Source: Hygrophila difformis
Taxonomy: Eukaryota; Streptophyta; Magnoliopsida; Lamiales; Acanthaceae
NCBI GenBank assembly: GCA_030278955.1
Contig: JAOANR010000004.1
Coordinates: 13,504,428-13,568,427, forward strand
Reading direction: 5' to 3'
Length of the DNA: 64,000 bases
Position 1 is the first letter of the stretch. Every line of letters begins with the position of its first letter. This document shows, one piece after another, positions 33,696 through 44,815 of the stretch. Both the position numbers and the translations under genes were made by a program. The notes beneath the pieces were generated by a model. The model was not told the DNA's origin and made no database searches. It saw nothing but the letters and a program-made list of their open reading frames with translations.

Positions 33696-34837
33696 TCATC
33701 CGGAATAATTGTTTGCCCCTATTAATCCCCTTTGTTTGCTAATTAAAACCAAATCCATCATAAACTCACTAATCCAAGTTAATTAGAGATTTTTAATCGG
33801 AAACATTGCAAAAAAACATCCATTTTTTTTGTCATTTTGTCCTAATTCATCATCTACAATCTTTGCATATAATTGGCTCCAACTTTTGCGACAATTGCAT
33901 TAAATATATTCTACTTTTGTGCATTATATATTTTTTTTTATTTCTACAGTCAACATTATACTACCATAACTACAAGTAAGATATTTTCAATACATCATAT
34001 TCACATGTCAAACATCAAGAAACCTAATTATATGCATTCATATTCTCATTATAATACTAACAAACATTAAGTTCGAAATTACATATTTCAATTGCGTCTT
34101 CCTTCAAAATAAAAATAAACATATAATCATTGACACAATCAATGAGTGCTCGAGCGTCTGTGCATGCAGAATTCTGCTTTGGGGGATGTGACCCTTCAAT
34201 GCCCACCCGATCCTCGAGGGATTAGTCTTGTCTCTTGTGTCCGATGAGGCCTGGAGATACCCTGGTATTCACAAAAAATTATTGAAATGAAGTATTCTTT
34301 CCAACGTCTTGATCTGCCATTCGGATTCCAACATGGCTGACTTTTTTTTTAAAGAAGTAACGAGGTTGTAATTAGTAAGAGTAGTAGTGAGTAAGATATA
34401 GTGTTTTTGGTTTTCCATGCATTTTTATTTTGAAGGAAGATGTCGATGCAATATTTAATTTCGAACCTAATGTTTGATGGTATTGTAATGAGAATATGCA
34501 ATACATCTAATTAGGTTTCTTCATGTTTGACATTAGAATATGATATGGATTGAAACATCTTACTTGTAGTTGTGACAGTATAATATAGACTGTAAAAAAA
34601 CAAAAAAAATATATAGTGCACAAACGTAGAACATATTTCATGCAATGGTCACAACAATTGGAACCAATTATTTGCCAGGGTTGTAGAGGACTGATTCGGA
34701 CAAAACGACAAGAAAATGGACTTTTTTTGAAACTTTTCCGATTAAATTTCTAATTGACTTGGATAAGTGAGTTAGGACGGATTTAGTTTTAGTTAGCAAA
34801 CGAAGCGGACTAATAAGGGCAAAATATTCGGGTGACG
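33696..34837. repeat. Large inverted repeat (two ~420-bp arms, ~300-bp loop)
   Basis: The left arm 33696-34116 and the right arm 34421-34837 are complements over most of their length. Examples are TTTGTTTGCTAATTAAAACC and GGTTTTAGTTAGCAAACG-like sequence, and CTTCCTTCAAAATAAAAAT against ATTTTTATTTTGAAGGAAG. The loop 34117-34420 is unrelated, with GC-richer sequence such as GATCCTCGAGGGATTAG. No transposase is present. It could be a foldback DNA element or an inverted duplication. Confidence 0.75.
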
Positions 34838-34915
34838 AGGAACCCTATGCGCACATGTACCACTCAATCAATGAACATTTAATGTCATCCCTAATAACTA
34901 AATTAATAATGAAAT

Positions 34916-35218
34916 TGTTGTAGAATAACTAAAGCTCAATATATAACTATATATGGATGTAACTTGTATTGTATGGTTTCATATAATTATGTATGTCGTA
35001 TATATACTTATGAATAATATAAATGTAAAGCTTGTGAGTAAATGGAGAAGGACATAGATTGAAGAGAGGAAAAGGCCAGGAGCATCTATATCTTATTCAT
35101 TTCGTAGACACACACATATATAGGCAAATGAAATGCCTAGTAGAAAAGTACAATTTTCCTTCCTCATATGACTTATTTTATGACGAAGATATCCAAACAC
35201 ATGTATGTACAAGTAACA
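34916..35218 (-). repeat. Copia 3' LTR (303 bp)
   Basis: On the minus strand it starts TGTTACTTGTACATAC and ends ATTCTACAACA. It is preceded by the polypurine tract CCAAGGGGGAG. A TATATATGTGTG stretch lies inside. No second LTR is visible in the window. Confidence 0.8.
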
Positions 35219-35319
35219 CTCCCCCTTGGATATCTTCGATACGAACTATATGCCTCGTTAAAACCTTACTAGGAAAAAACCCTGTGGGAAAAAAAATCTT
35301 ATTGAAGGAAAAAGAGTAC

Positions 35320-38314
35320 AATATTGCTCCCCCTATTTTGAACATCATTGGAGATTCTTTAGCTGCCGCATTCCAATTCTGTTCACGAGCTTCTCGAATG
35401 TAGCGGTGGGCAATGCCTTGGTCAATAGATCCGCTAAATTATTGTATGATCAAATTTGTTGCATATCAGTTTCACCAATATTTTGAAGATATGGCACTTC
35501 TGGGCCATGTCCTTCTTTATTTTCCCCCTTTGGTTTAAATGGATCCTTTTCTGGATCAAGTGCTCTGACGACCATTGGGGTACTTAGTGGATGAGCTTTT
35601 TCCATTAGGAATTGTTTTAACACTCTTTTGGTGTAAGCTGTTTGGTGGACAAAAACATCACTTTTAATATGCTCAATTTGTAAACCAAGGCAATATTTGG
35701 TTTTACCAAAATCTTTAATCTCAAATTCATTTTTCGGGAATTCAACGGCTTTTTGGACCTTCTCTGGGATTCAAATTATGTTGAGATCATCAACATATAC
35801 TGCAATTATTGCAAACTGACCCATTTTTCTTTATGAAAACACATGGATAAATAGGGTCATTTACATAACCTTCCATTGCTAGGCTTTCGCTGAGACAATT
35901 ATACCACATATGTGCAGATTGCTTGAGCCCATACAAAGATTTTTGTATGGTCCATGCATTATACCCGTAGTTTTTAAACGGAAAGGCGAATCTCGCATGT
36001 CGTGACTTTCTTCTTCAATACTTCTAGTATAGTGTAAGGTACCCACCTATTGTATTGGTTTTGTACTTCATTATTATTAGCTCTAATAAGGGCATCTAAT
36101 AGAGTAAGCATTTCTTAGTTTTGATTTACATGCTTGAGGCATGTTGAACCCTTCAGGGATTTTCATATAGACATCATTTTCAAGGAAGCCATAAAGATAA
36201 GTAATAACGACGTCCATTAGATGCATATCAAGCCTTTCATGTACTGCAAGGCTCACAAGATATCTGAGGGTTATCCTATCCATGACTGGGGAATATGTTT
36301 CCTCAAAATCAACACCCCCAGTCTTTAGGAAAAACCTTGGGCTACAAGTCTTACTTTATATCTGACAATTTCGTGGATTTCATTTCGTTCTCATGAATAC
36401 CCATCGATATTCAACTAGCTTCACATATTCTGGTGTTTGGATTATTGGTCCAAAAACTTCCCTTTTAGCCAGTGAGTCTAATTCAGACTGGATTGCATTT
36501 TTTTTATTTTGGCCAATCATTTCTTTGCCGACATTCATCAACTGATTCAGGCTCAGGATCCTAGCCATTTTCCATTATATCAAGTGCAACATTGTATGAA
36601 AAAGCATTATCAACATTTGTATCCTTTCGGTTCCAACACTTTCCAGTATTGATATAATTGAATAAAGTTTCAATAACTTCGTTTTCATCTGAGTTACTAT
36701 TCCAGCATCAACCTAACTTCTATCAATAATTGTCCAGTGTTTGATCATTTATCAAGTTTTCACCTGTTTGTATAATTATTTTCTTTTTGGATTTTTATTC
36801 TTGGAACCCTAAGGCCTACCATGCTTTAGGCGTGCAGTAGGTTCATTTGCACTTGGTATTTGTCCTTCTGGGACATTTGTTCTAGCTGGTGCATTTGCTG
36901 CATGAATATATGATTTAGTAACTTTTGCAACATCATTGAACGCATCAGACAATTCATTTGCAACTTTTTTGTAAATGCACAATTCTTTGAACTTCAAGTC
37001 ACATTGCTTTGTACGAGGATCAAGGAAATAGAATAGATTTTTCCAAGATATTTCCTTTTTAGTTGATCTTTTTCTCCCCCTAATGTCGGGAATTGAGTTT
37101 TGTCAAAATGACAGTCTGCAAATCTTGCAATAAATAGATCACCCGTTGTTGGCTCAAGATATTTAATAATTGAAGGTAATTCATATCCGACATAGATGCC
37201 CAAACTTCTTTGAGGTCCCATTTTAGTACCTTGGGGTGGCACAATTGGCACATAAACTGCGCACCCAAAGATTCGCAAGTGGATATATTGGTCTCTTTCC
37301 CAGATACAATTTGTACAGGGGAGTAACAATTATAACTTGTCGGCCTTATTTTCACAAGTGTTGCTGCATGTAGTACGGCGTATCCCCAAGTAGATACGGG
37401 GAGCTTAGATCTCATCAATCATGGTCTAGCAATTAATTGCAACCATTTAATTAGCGATTCAGCAAGGCCATTTTGTGTATGCACATAAGGAACAAGATGT
37501 TCCACAGTAATTCCGATTGACATACAGTAATTATCAAATGCATGTGATGCATATTCTCCAGCATTATCGAGGAGAATTTTCTTTATCGGATGATCCGGAA
37601 ATTGAGCTCGCAATTTAATAATTTGTGCAAGTAATCTTGCAAATGCCATATTGCGAGTTGATAATAAGCAAACGTGTGACCATCGTGATGATGCATCAAT
37701 TAGCACTCTAAAATATTTGAACGGTCCACATGGTGGATCACAGGCCCACATATATCGCATTGAATTCTGTCAAGAAATGCAGGGGATTCAATTCCCACTT
37801 TGGCTGGAGATGGCCTTGTTATCAATTTGCCTTGAGAGCAAGCAACACAAGAAAATTAATTTGAATTCAATATCCTTTGATTATTCAAGAAATGACCATT
37901 TGAATTTTCAATTATTCGCCTCAGCATTACGCTGCCAGGATGCCCAAGCCGATCATGGCAAGTAATAAAATTACTAGTAGACATCAGGTCTATCAGAAGA
38001 TATGTTTCAGTGACACTTAGCTTTGCATAGTATAAGCCAGAGGATAATGATGGCAATTTTCCTTTGATGGATTTCTTTCCATTAACAACTTGAGTAATCA
38101 AAAGATACTCGGTATTTTCCACATTTATTGTCTCAATGTGATGCCGATTCTTCCGAATATCATGAAAGCTTAACAAGCTTCTTCGAACCTTTGTCGAAAA
38201 TAGGGCATTTTCAATCACTATTTTTGTCCTTTTTTGAAGAAATATGATTGCTCTTCCATAGCCTTGAATCACATTTGAAATACCACCAATAGTGCTAACA
38301 GTAGTTTTTCTCAT
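35320..38314 (-). pseudogene. Copia pol remnant: integrase, reverse transcriptase, RNase H end
   Basis: From right to left on the minus strand: the pre-integrase domain (CHDRLGHPG at about 37940), integrase core pieces (LIDASSRWSHV, then LDNAGEYAS) and the LRIFGCAVYVP segment near 37260. Then come reverse transcriptase pieces including EYVKLVEYRWVFMRTK (about 36400), MDVVITYLYGFLENDVYMKIPEGF (about 36160) with the usual D changed to Y, and the catalytic YVDD at 35797-35786. The C terminus LADLLTKALPTATFEKLV is near 35440. The distance from YVDD to the end is about half the usual, so RNase H is partly deleted. Several stops and frame changes are present. Confidence 0.8.
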
Positions 38315-38444
38315 CTTCAGGTGAGAAAATTGGCTTTTGCCTTTTAAAATATTGTGCGTAGTAGCACTGTTAATAAGGCAGATATTATCCTCTGCATTAT
38401 TTTACTTGGCATTCATTTCTTTTTCCAAGAAGGTAAGAATAATA

Positions 38445-38726
38445 CTCCCTCCGTCCCATGTAAGATGTCTTGTTTGACTTTTTCACACTGTTCATTGTTC
38501 AACTTTGACTCAATATTATTGTAAGTATATATTTAAAAAAAATAGTCGAGTTCGGTCTTATTAGATTCGTCTAATCGTATAGTTTTAGAATATATATTTT
38601 ACATAATTTTTACGTGTATATATTTTGAGTAATTGACGATATATATTTTGAGTAATTGACGATTAAAAAAGTGCATTGGATTGTGTGCAGAAGTCAAACA
38701 AGACATCTTAGTTGGGACAGAGGGAG
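38445..38726. mobile_element. Stowaway MITE inside the copia element
   Basis: TA-flanked, with ends CTCCCTCCGTCCCATGTAAG and CTTAGTTGGGACAGAGGGAG. It is a close relative of 18217-18472 and must be younger than the copia insertion. It also carries a short internal duplication of ATATATTTTGAGTAATTGACGAT. Confidence 0.85.
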
Positions 38727-39524
38727 TAATATTCATCCAAAAGAAATAAACTGTATAGTATTTATGGGGGAATTTAAATTCGGGGAGAACACAAAACACT
38801 GTTGCCTTTAGGTGTGTGATGCATCATCAAATGGATCATCATGATCAACACAAGATGTATCTTTCTGGTACTAAACCTCTCCTGGGTTTATAAGGCCCTT
38901 TTTCGTCATATCGACCATTCATTCTTTTCAGTGTACTTCGATTTTTTTTCCAATATGACTAACCTGATTTCACTATTCCGATCACGATTTGATCACCATT
39001 TTATTTTCGGCATAGCGATAATCACACCTCGTATATTTTGATTCAGTCACATTTTCTTCAGGGAATGGAAGAACACTTATTTTCCTGGATCCATAACTTT
39101 TCAACAATATATAGCCAAAAGAGGTAATACTATCATCTTCAGGTGACCATATAATTTTTCCCACAATTCAATTGGATTTTCCAATTGTGGTATATTATCA
39201 CTTTAAAAGCTCATCAAAGTGATGGCACAAAGATATCATAGCATTTGCTCTGTCGTTACACATGACCAGATTAAAGATTCATTTGATCTGTTGGTTTAAC
39301 AAAACTGAGACCTATGGACCCTGTTGGCATTCATGACCAGGATTAAGAGCAAGCTAGATTGGTGCAATTTACTCGATCTTGGCTTGTTGGATTTTCATTA
39401 CAATAACAATATTTTCCAGGCTCATCAAGTGGTTTTCTATATCCATGGCTCAAAGTATAGCCAGTGGGACAAATTTCTATTTGACAAGATTAATCATATT
39501 GAAATTGAAAATAATTAAAATAGT

Positions 39525-39719
39525 TTACCACAAATTTCTTCTTTGTAGACTTGGAAGTATTGCCTTTGTCTGTTCCTGGCTAGTTGCATCTTTTCCTTTA
39601 ACAATACTATCACCAAAGCCCATGGATGCTAAATGCATTTTGACATCCCTGGCCCAGGATATATAGTTTTTCCCGGAAATGGCGAACGGTACGAACTCCT
39701 GTTTGGAAAGATTAGCCAT
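39525..39719 (-). pseudogene. Copia gag N-terminal remnant
   Basis: It reads MANLSKQEFVPFAISGKNY then SWARDVKMHLASMG, the standard copia gag start. The frame closes after about 65 codons. Farther left, GYRKPLDEPG-like pieces are out of frame. The 5' leader (39720-39901) contains repeats of TCCGTTC/TTGGAG and runs into the gap. Confidence 0.75.
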
Positions 39720-39901
39720 ATTTGTATGTAAAATGTAGGAATTTATCACCTTTAGTGGTTTTCTTGTGGATTGAAAAAATTCGGCAGAACCCCGGTATGA
39801 AATGAATTCCAACAAAACCCGAACAGAACCTCGACAGGAACGGAAAACTCCAATAGCACTCGGACGGAACTTCAATAGTAATGGCAAACTCCAACAACAG
39901 A

Positions 39902-40401
39902 NNNNNNNNNNNNNNNNNNNNNNNNNNNNNNNNNNNNNNNNNNNNNNNNNNNNNNNNNNNNNNNNNNNNNNNNNNNNNNNNNNNNNNNNNNNNNNNNNNN
40001 NNNNNNNNNNNNNNNNNNNNNNNNNNNNNNNNNNNNNNNNNNNNNNNNNNNNNNNNNNNNNNNNNNNNNNNNNNNNNNNNNNNNNNNNNNNNNNNNNNNN
40101 NNNNNNNNNNNNNNNNNNNNNNNNNNNNNNNNNNNNNNNNNNNNNNNNNNNNNNNNNNNNNNNNNNNNNNNNNNNNNNNNNNNNNNNNNNNNNNNNNNNN
40201 NNNNNNNNNNNNNNNNNNNNNNNNNNNNNNNNNNNNNNNNNNNNNNNNNNNNNNNNNNNNNNNNNNNNNNNNNNNNNNNNNNNNNNNNNNNNNNNNNNNN
40301 NNNNNNNNNNNNNNNNNNNNNNNNNNNNNNNNNNNNNNNNNNNNNNNNNNNNNNNNNNNNNNNNNNNNNNNNNNNNNNNNNNNNNNNNNNNNNNNNNNNN
40401 N
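39902..40401. other. Assembly gap (500 N)
   Basis: Exactly 500 N. It probably hides the copia 5' LTR and primer binding site. Confidence 0.99.
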
Positions 40402-41116
40402 AGTAAATCAATTAAACCCATATTTATTGGTCATTTTTTTATATTTTTAAGGAATATTTTCCATCAAAAAAATATTATACATTGGTAGAACATTTTGCAT
40501 CTCCTAAAAAATTATAGTATTTTTGTATATTAAACTTAACCGCAATTCACCCATCACGTTTTTCTACAAACAATTTTTTTTGGACACTAAAGCCAAAGGG
40601 GTATGTAAAATCTTGAGATCAATGGTGCAATGGCTCAATTAAGGTGCAGAAATGATGGTCATTCTCTTATAAATGATGTTGATACCTTTACCTTCATCAC
40701 ACCCCCAAAGCCGTTTGAAAAAAAAAAGAAGCAATAAATATGATCTCTTAATCTAGAAAAACTAGTAAACTGTCCATTATATGTGGATTTGGATTAATTA
40801 GAATTTAATTGCTGAAAAACAAAACCACCCACTAAAAACGGTAGATTGACATTAGTATAATCATCTTGAAAAACCCGTCTTCTTCCTCATCGACCGTTGC
40901 CATCCTCTTTTCTTGAAAACCCATCTTCTTCTCATCACGCTGCCATCCCTCTTTCTTAAAAACCCATTCTTCTCCTCATCACGCGCCCATCCTCTTTCTA
41001 ACCCTGTCAGTTTCTTCATTGCACTGGTTATCTAGCACAAATTTCGGATAATCATCAAAGAGTAAGCGCTTTGCTGCCATCCTCTTTCTATACACTGTCA
41101 GTTTTCGTCATTGCAC
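40402..41116. repeat. Non-coding stretch with tandem repeats next to LTR-L
   Basis: Positions 40402-40860 show nothing recognisable. Positions 40865-41000 hold three copies of a 40-50-bp unit containing AAAACCCATCTTCTTCTCATCAC and GCCATCCTCTTTC. Positions 40985-41116 include a partial duplicate of the LTR-L edge (TGGTTATCTAGCACAAATTT at about 41027), so the junction was locally duplicated. Confidence 0.55.
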
Positions 41117-42192
41117 TGGTTAGCGCACAAATTCTGGATAACAACAAATAGTAAGGCTCTTTGCATGCTAAGACGTTAGAATTTGAATAAAAACTCTTTC
41201 GTTGGATTGCGCATTCAAAAAAAGTTTTAGAAAACAATGAACAGGGAACTGCCCACATCATTACAAGAACTATTTTCTAAAATACTAAGAACAACCAACT
41301 ACGTACTACTCGACTGCTAAAACTAAGATAAAACAAAAGAGTAGCTTTTGCTATGGGTGTTTGATTGTGTGTCCCTTCCTCTGCTTCCTTGCTTGGTATT
41401 TAATAGGAGGTGATGCAACTGCCTTGTGGAGAACTGCCAACTCCATTTCCGCCTTGGGAGAACCGTCATTCCCATGACCTAGGCCCTTTAAAAAACCATC
41501 TTTTAGTGACGAGCTAGTTCTACAGATTTTTAGCGTCTTAGCCTACTAATGTGACTGCTCATTGCCTGGCCAGGACCAGTTTGCACTTGTCTCCCAGAGG
41601 TCTATTGAAGTCATCATTTTGCTACCTGTCTTTGTTACCATCACTTGGCAACTGCTCATGGTCAACCATCTCATTATACTCTTTTCCATCACTTGCCAGT
41701 GCTCATGGTATCATTTTTTATTCCTGTGGTTGGCAAGGCTTATGGGTGCCAATTTGCTCCTATCACATGGTGAGGCTCATAGACTTCATTGATCCATCAC
41801 TTGGCATGACTCATAGTGTAATTTTTCCTTTTATTAAAAAAAATTTATCGTCAGCCACTATCTTGCCACGACCAAATATTTTATTTTATTAATATTTTTT
41901 ATCAACCCATTTGGTTTATTTTTGGTGATAAAATTTGCCCCCCATTCAAATTTTCAAAGAGCAAACAAAAGCTTATTGAATGTTAGAATAGTAAAAGTCA
42001 AGACCATTTGACTTGGTCATCTGTAGAGTTTTTTTTATCATGTCTCTATCTGGATTCCGTCGACAGAACCCCTCTTTTAAGAATCCATCATTTCTCTACC
42101 CCTTGGTCAACATCCTTCTCCACTCTTTGAAGGACCCGTCGACTGGCGTAGATCCATGAAGCAAAGATCCGTCAGGATCCGTCGACAAGCAT
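41117..42192 (-). repeat. LTR-L, left copy, part 1
   Basis: This is collinear with 54905-56127, from GCGCACAAATTCTGGATAAC to GTCGACAAGCAT. With part 2 (48599-50640) it forms the left LTR of a minus-strand element. It breaks off at 42192 where LTR-A begins. About 310 bp present in the right copy (56128-56438) are missing here. Confidence 0.75.
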
Positions 42193-44815
42193 TGTAATAC
42201 CCGGGAAATTCGATTAATTCGAGAACAAAAGAATATAAAGTCCGAGAACCCGTGGAGTCGAAAATAATTTAATAAATTATTACACGGGAGTGTTACGAAC
42301 ATTAACCCGAGTTCATAAAAAATTTAAGATAGGAATTTCGATCCAGAAACGACCCGAAAAGTCGAACCGAAAACGTAGAGGATAGAAACCCGACAGAGAA
42401 AAGAAGAAAAGACGCGACGGACCACACGAACCGCTCGAACCGGCCAAACCGGACGCCGCGTGCACTTCGCGCGGTCACGCGCGGCCACCGCGCGAGCAGA
42501 GGGCGACGCGACCAACGCTAGCTCGCGCGCACGTCGCGCAACCAAAGCAAAATGAGTGCGTCACCACCGCGCCAGAGTAGCAGGAGGTGTAAACTTTCCT
42601 TCCATGACGATTTTCTTGCCAAAAATTCGATTCCTATCGATGGCAAGCGGATCACAGCCTTAGGAAAGGCTTAAGGATGGGATTGGACGTCCTTTTCCCC
42701 ATTTTTACAGAAAACTCAAACTCCCCTTCCCTCATTCTTCCTCTCCAAGCCAAAAACCCTTCGAGTTCACTTTCTGGCAAGGATTCCGACGAAGACGAGA
42801 CGATCGGAACGAAGCGTCTGCCTTCTAGGACTTTGGTAAGTTGCAGTATACTTTTTAATTCGTCCATAGATCCCAAAAACTCAAAATCTAACACTCTATT
42901 CCTTGTTGCAATTTTATGTCGGGGGGCGAACAAGAAGAGATCGGAGAAGTTGGTCGTTCGTCGTGACCTTAGGACATTCGAAAAGCCCCTACACGATCTC
43001 ATTCTCTAAATATGTAAGTCAAGACCTTACTCTACAATTTTTGTGGTTTCTTGTTGTTTAAAATACAAGAACTAAACTCGAAACTAAAATCGGATTTCAA
43101 AAACCCTCTTTTCGACCCATTTCAGTAATTCGACTAAAACCTTATCTTCAGGAATTCAAACCAAAAACTTTTCAACATAGATTTTGTTCATAAGACCGTT
43201 GTCTACCTTGTGTCAAAAGTTCAGCCATTTCCATAAAGATTTGATACCCCAAATCGCGACGTAAAGTTTCTATGTAAGAACCGAACGTTCGAAACCTTGA
43301 CAGTTTTAATGGTCTAACTTGATGCATGTTTTTCACCCTTTTATAGACCGAACCAAACTTGCATTTGTAGACAAAAGTTGTAGATATTTATGTCTAAATC
43401 ATGCATACAAAATTTCATAAATTTTGGAGTTCATCTGATATGTTAAAACAGACGAATTTTAAAACTGTGTTGAACCGATATTTGAAACCATGCGTTGACA
43501 GTGTGTTGAGGGCGATTTTTGAACACATGACTCTCATTATTTCCAAAAACTTAAAACACGAAAGTTGTTCATTAAGGTGTCTTCTACAACCTGTAGAAAT
43601 TTCAGACCAATTGGACTTGAATTGAATTTTTAATCTGTGTTGGACTAAACTAAGTCAAAATTGGCCTTTCTAGTAGAAAACCCTTCTTGTAATAAACTCG
43701 AATTTCGACCAACTTCGAAACCTTATTTGGAGAAACTTGAAACATGAAAGTTGTTCGTAAAGGTGTTTTTAAGCTATTGGGGGAACTTTAGAATTTTTAA
43801 CTGTAAGATGAATTTTTAAATTAAAAGGGCGTAACCTGTGGCGAATTGGATTTTTCGAACATGAGAAAACTCAACTATGAAGTGCGATTCCGAATCTTTT
43901 TATACGACAAACATAAATTTTCGAAAAATCCCATTCACTAGGCTGAGCCGATCTTCATACAATTATCTTTGAGACTGCCTCGTTAGTGGTCTCCCTACTA
44001 TCTGAGATTGCCTCGTTAGTGATCTCGCGCTGTGTTTATTTGGACTGCCTCGTTAGTGGTCCTACGATTATTGAGACTGCCTCGTTAGTGGTCTCCCTTT
44101 ATTTGGACTGCCTCGTTAGTGTTCCTACGATTTGAGATTGCCTCGTTAGTGATCTCCCTTGTGTGGTGTCCTCTTCTTAGTTAGCGGGATAATATTAAAA
44201 GACTTGTGTGTGTATTTAATTAAGCTGTATTTATTTATCATGCTTTTAAATTACGCTTTTTTTATGCCTTTAAATTTTGTATTCTAGTCTCGTGTAATTA
44301 ATTATTCTTTACCGCTGCAAGTTAAATTATGAATTTTTAATATTTTCATTGAAGCTATGAAATATCTATTTTTAATTAAACACATGTAACCCCTTAATTG
44401 TTTTGTTAGGAATTGACTTACTCGGTATATTTTTATACTGATAATCCCGTTGTAATTTTTCTTCTACAGAGTACGTCGAGTGATGCATGCCCATGCATTT
44501 GGGGGGACTATTTCATGAACAATTTCATTTCCTGCATTTTTAATACTGTCTAATCGGGCCTGTTAAACCCGAGTTTTGACCGTGTTGGTCGCGATTACTA
44601 TCCGCTGCATTACTTACTCTATTGTGTGCATGAATGATTACTATCTCGTATTTTAAATTTAAGTATTATTATTCCAGACTCGTTATTTAAAATGTTTTAA
44701 ATTCTTTCGAGTACCCATAGCCTTGCTTCTCTTTAGCAAGCTCGAATTGACGTGTCTTGCTAGGGAGATGTGGCAGTGACATCCCGGCCTGGGTTACAAC
44801 ATCCGGGGTGTTACA
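42193..44815 (+). repeat. Solo LTR-A of the TGTAATACCC gypsy-like family
   Basis: It starts TGTAATACCCGGG and ends CCGGGGTGTTACA. It has the same block order as LTR-B and LTR-C: donors GTAAGT at 42836 and 43014, then a minisatellite (43971-44156), then an acceptor TTCTTCTACAG at 44469, then a GCATGCCCATGCA stretch, GGGCCTGTTAAACCCG, and CATCCCGGCCTGGGT near the end. The flanks (AGCAT, AAAGA) are not a duplication: LTR-L is on the left and a LINE on the right. Confidence 0.85.
43971..44156. repeat. Minisatellite A within LTR-A (6 hairpin monomers)
   Basis: The core TGCCTCGTTAGTG is repeated six times at 27-33-bp spacing. Each core is flanked by arms that pair: GAGAC...GTCTC (monomers 1 and 4), GAGAT...ATCTC (2 and 6), GGAC...GTCC (3), and GGA...TCC with one mismatch (5). 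Confidence 0.9.

Larger units (their letters stand above)
34916..39901 (-). mobile_element. Decayed Ty1-copia retrotransposon (5' LTR lost in gap)
   Basis: Order on the minus strand from right to left: gag (ATG at 39719), pre-integrase and integrase, reverse transcriptase, the end of RNase H, polypurine tract, 3' LTR (34916-35218). Integrase before reverse transcriptase is the copia order. The 5' LTR and primer site should lie at or beyond the N gap starting at 39902. A Stowaway MITE (38445-38726) is inserted between gag and integrase. Many frame changes are present. Confidence 0.85.

Noticed and set aside
33873..34070. 65-codon frame in the inverted repeat
   Set aside because: It lies in one arm, is not preserved in the complementary arm, and is AT-biased.
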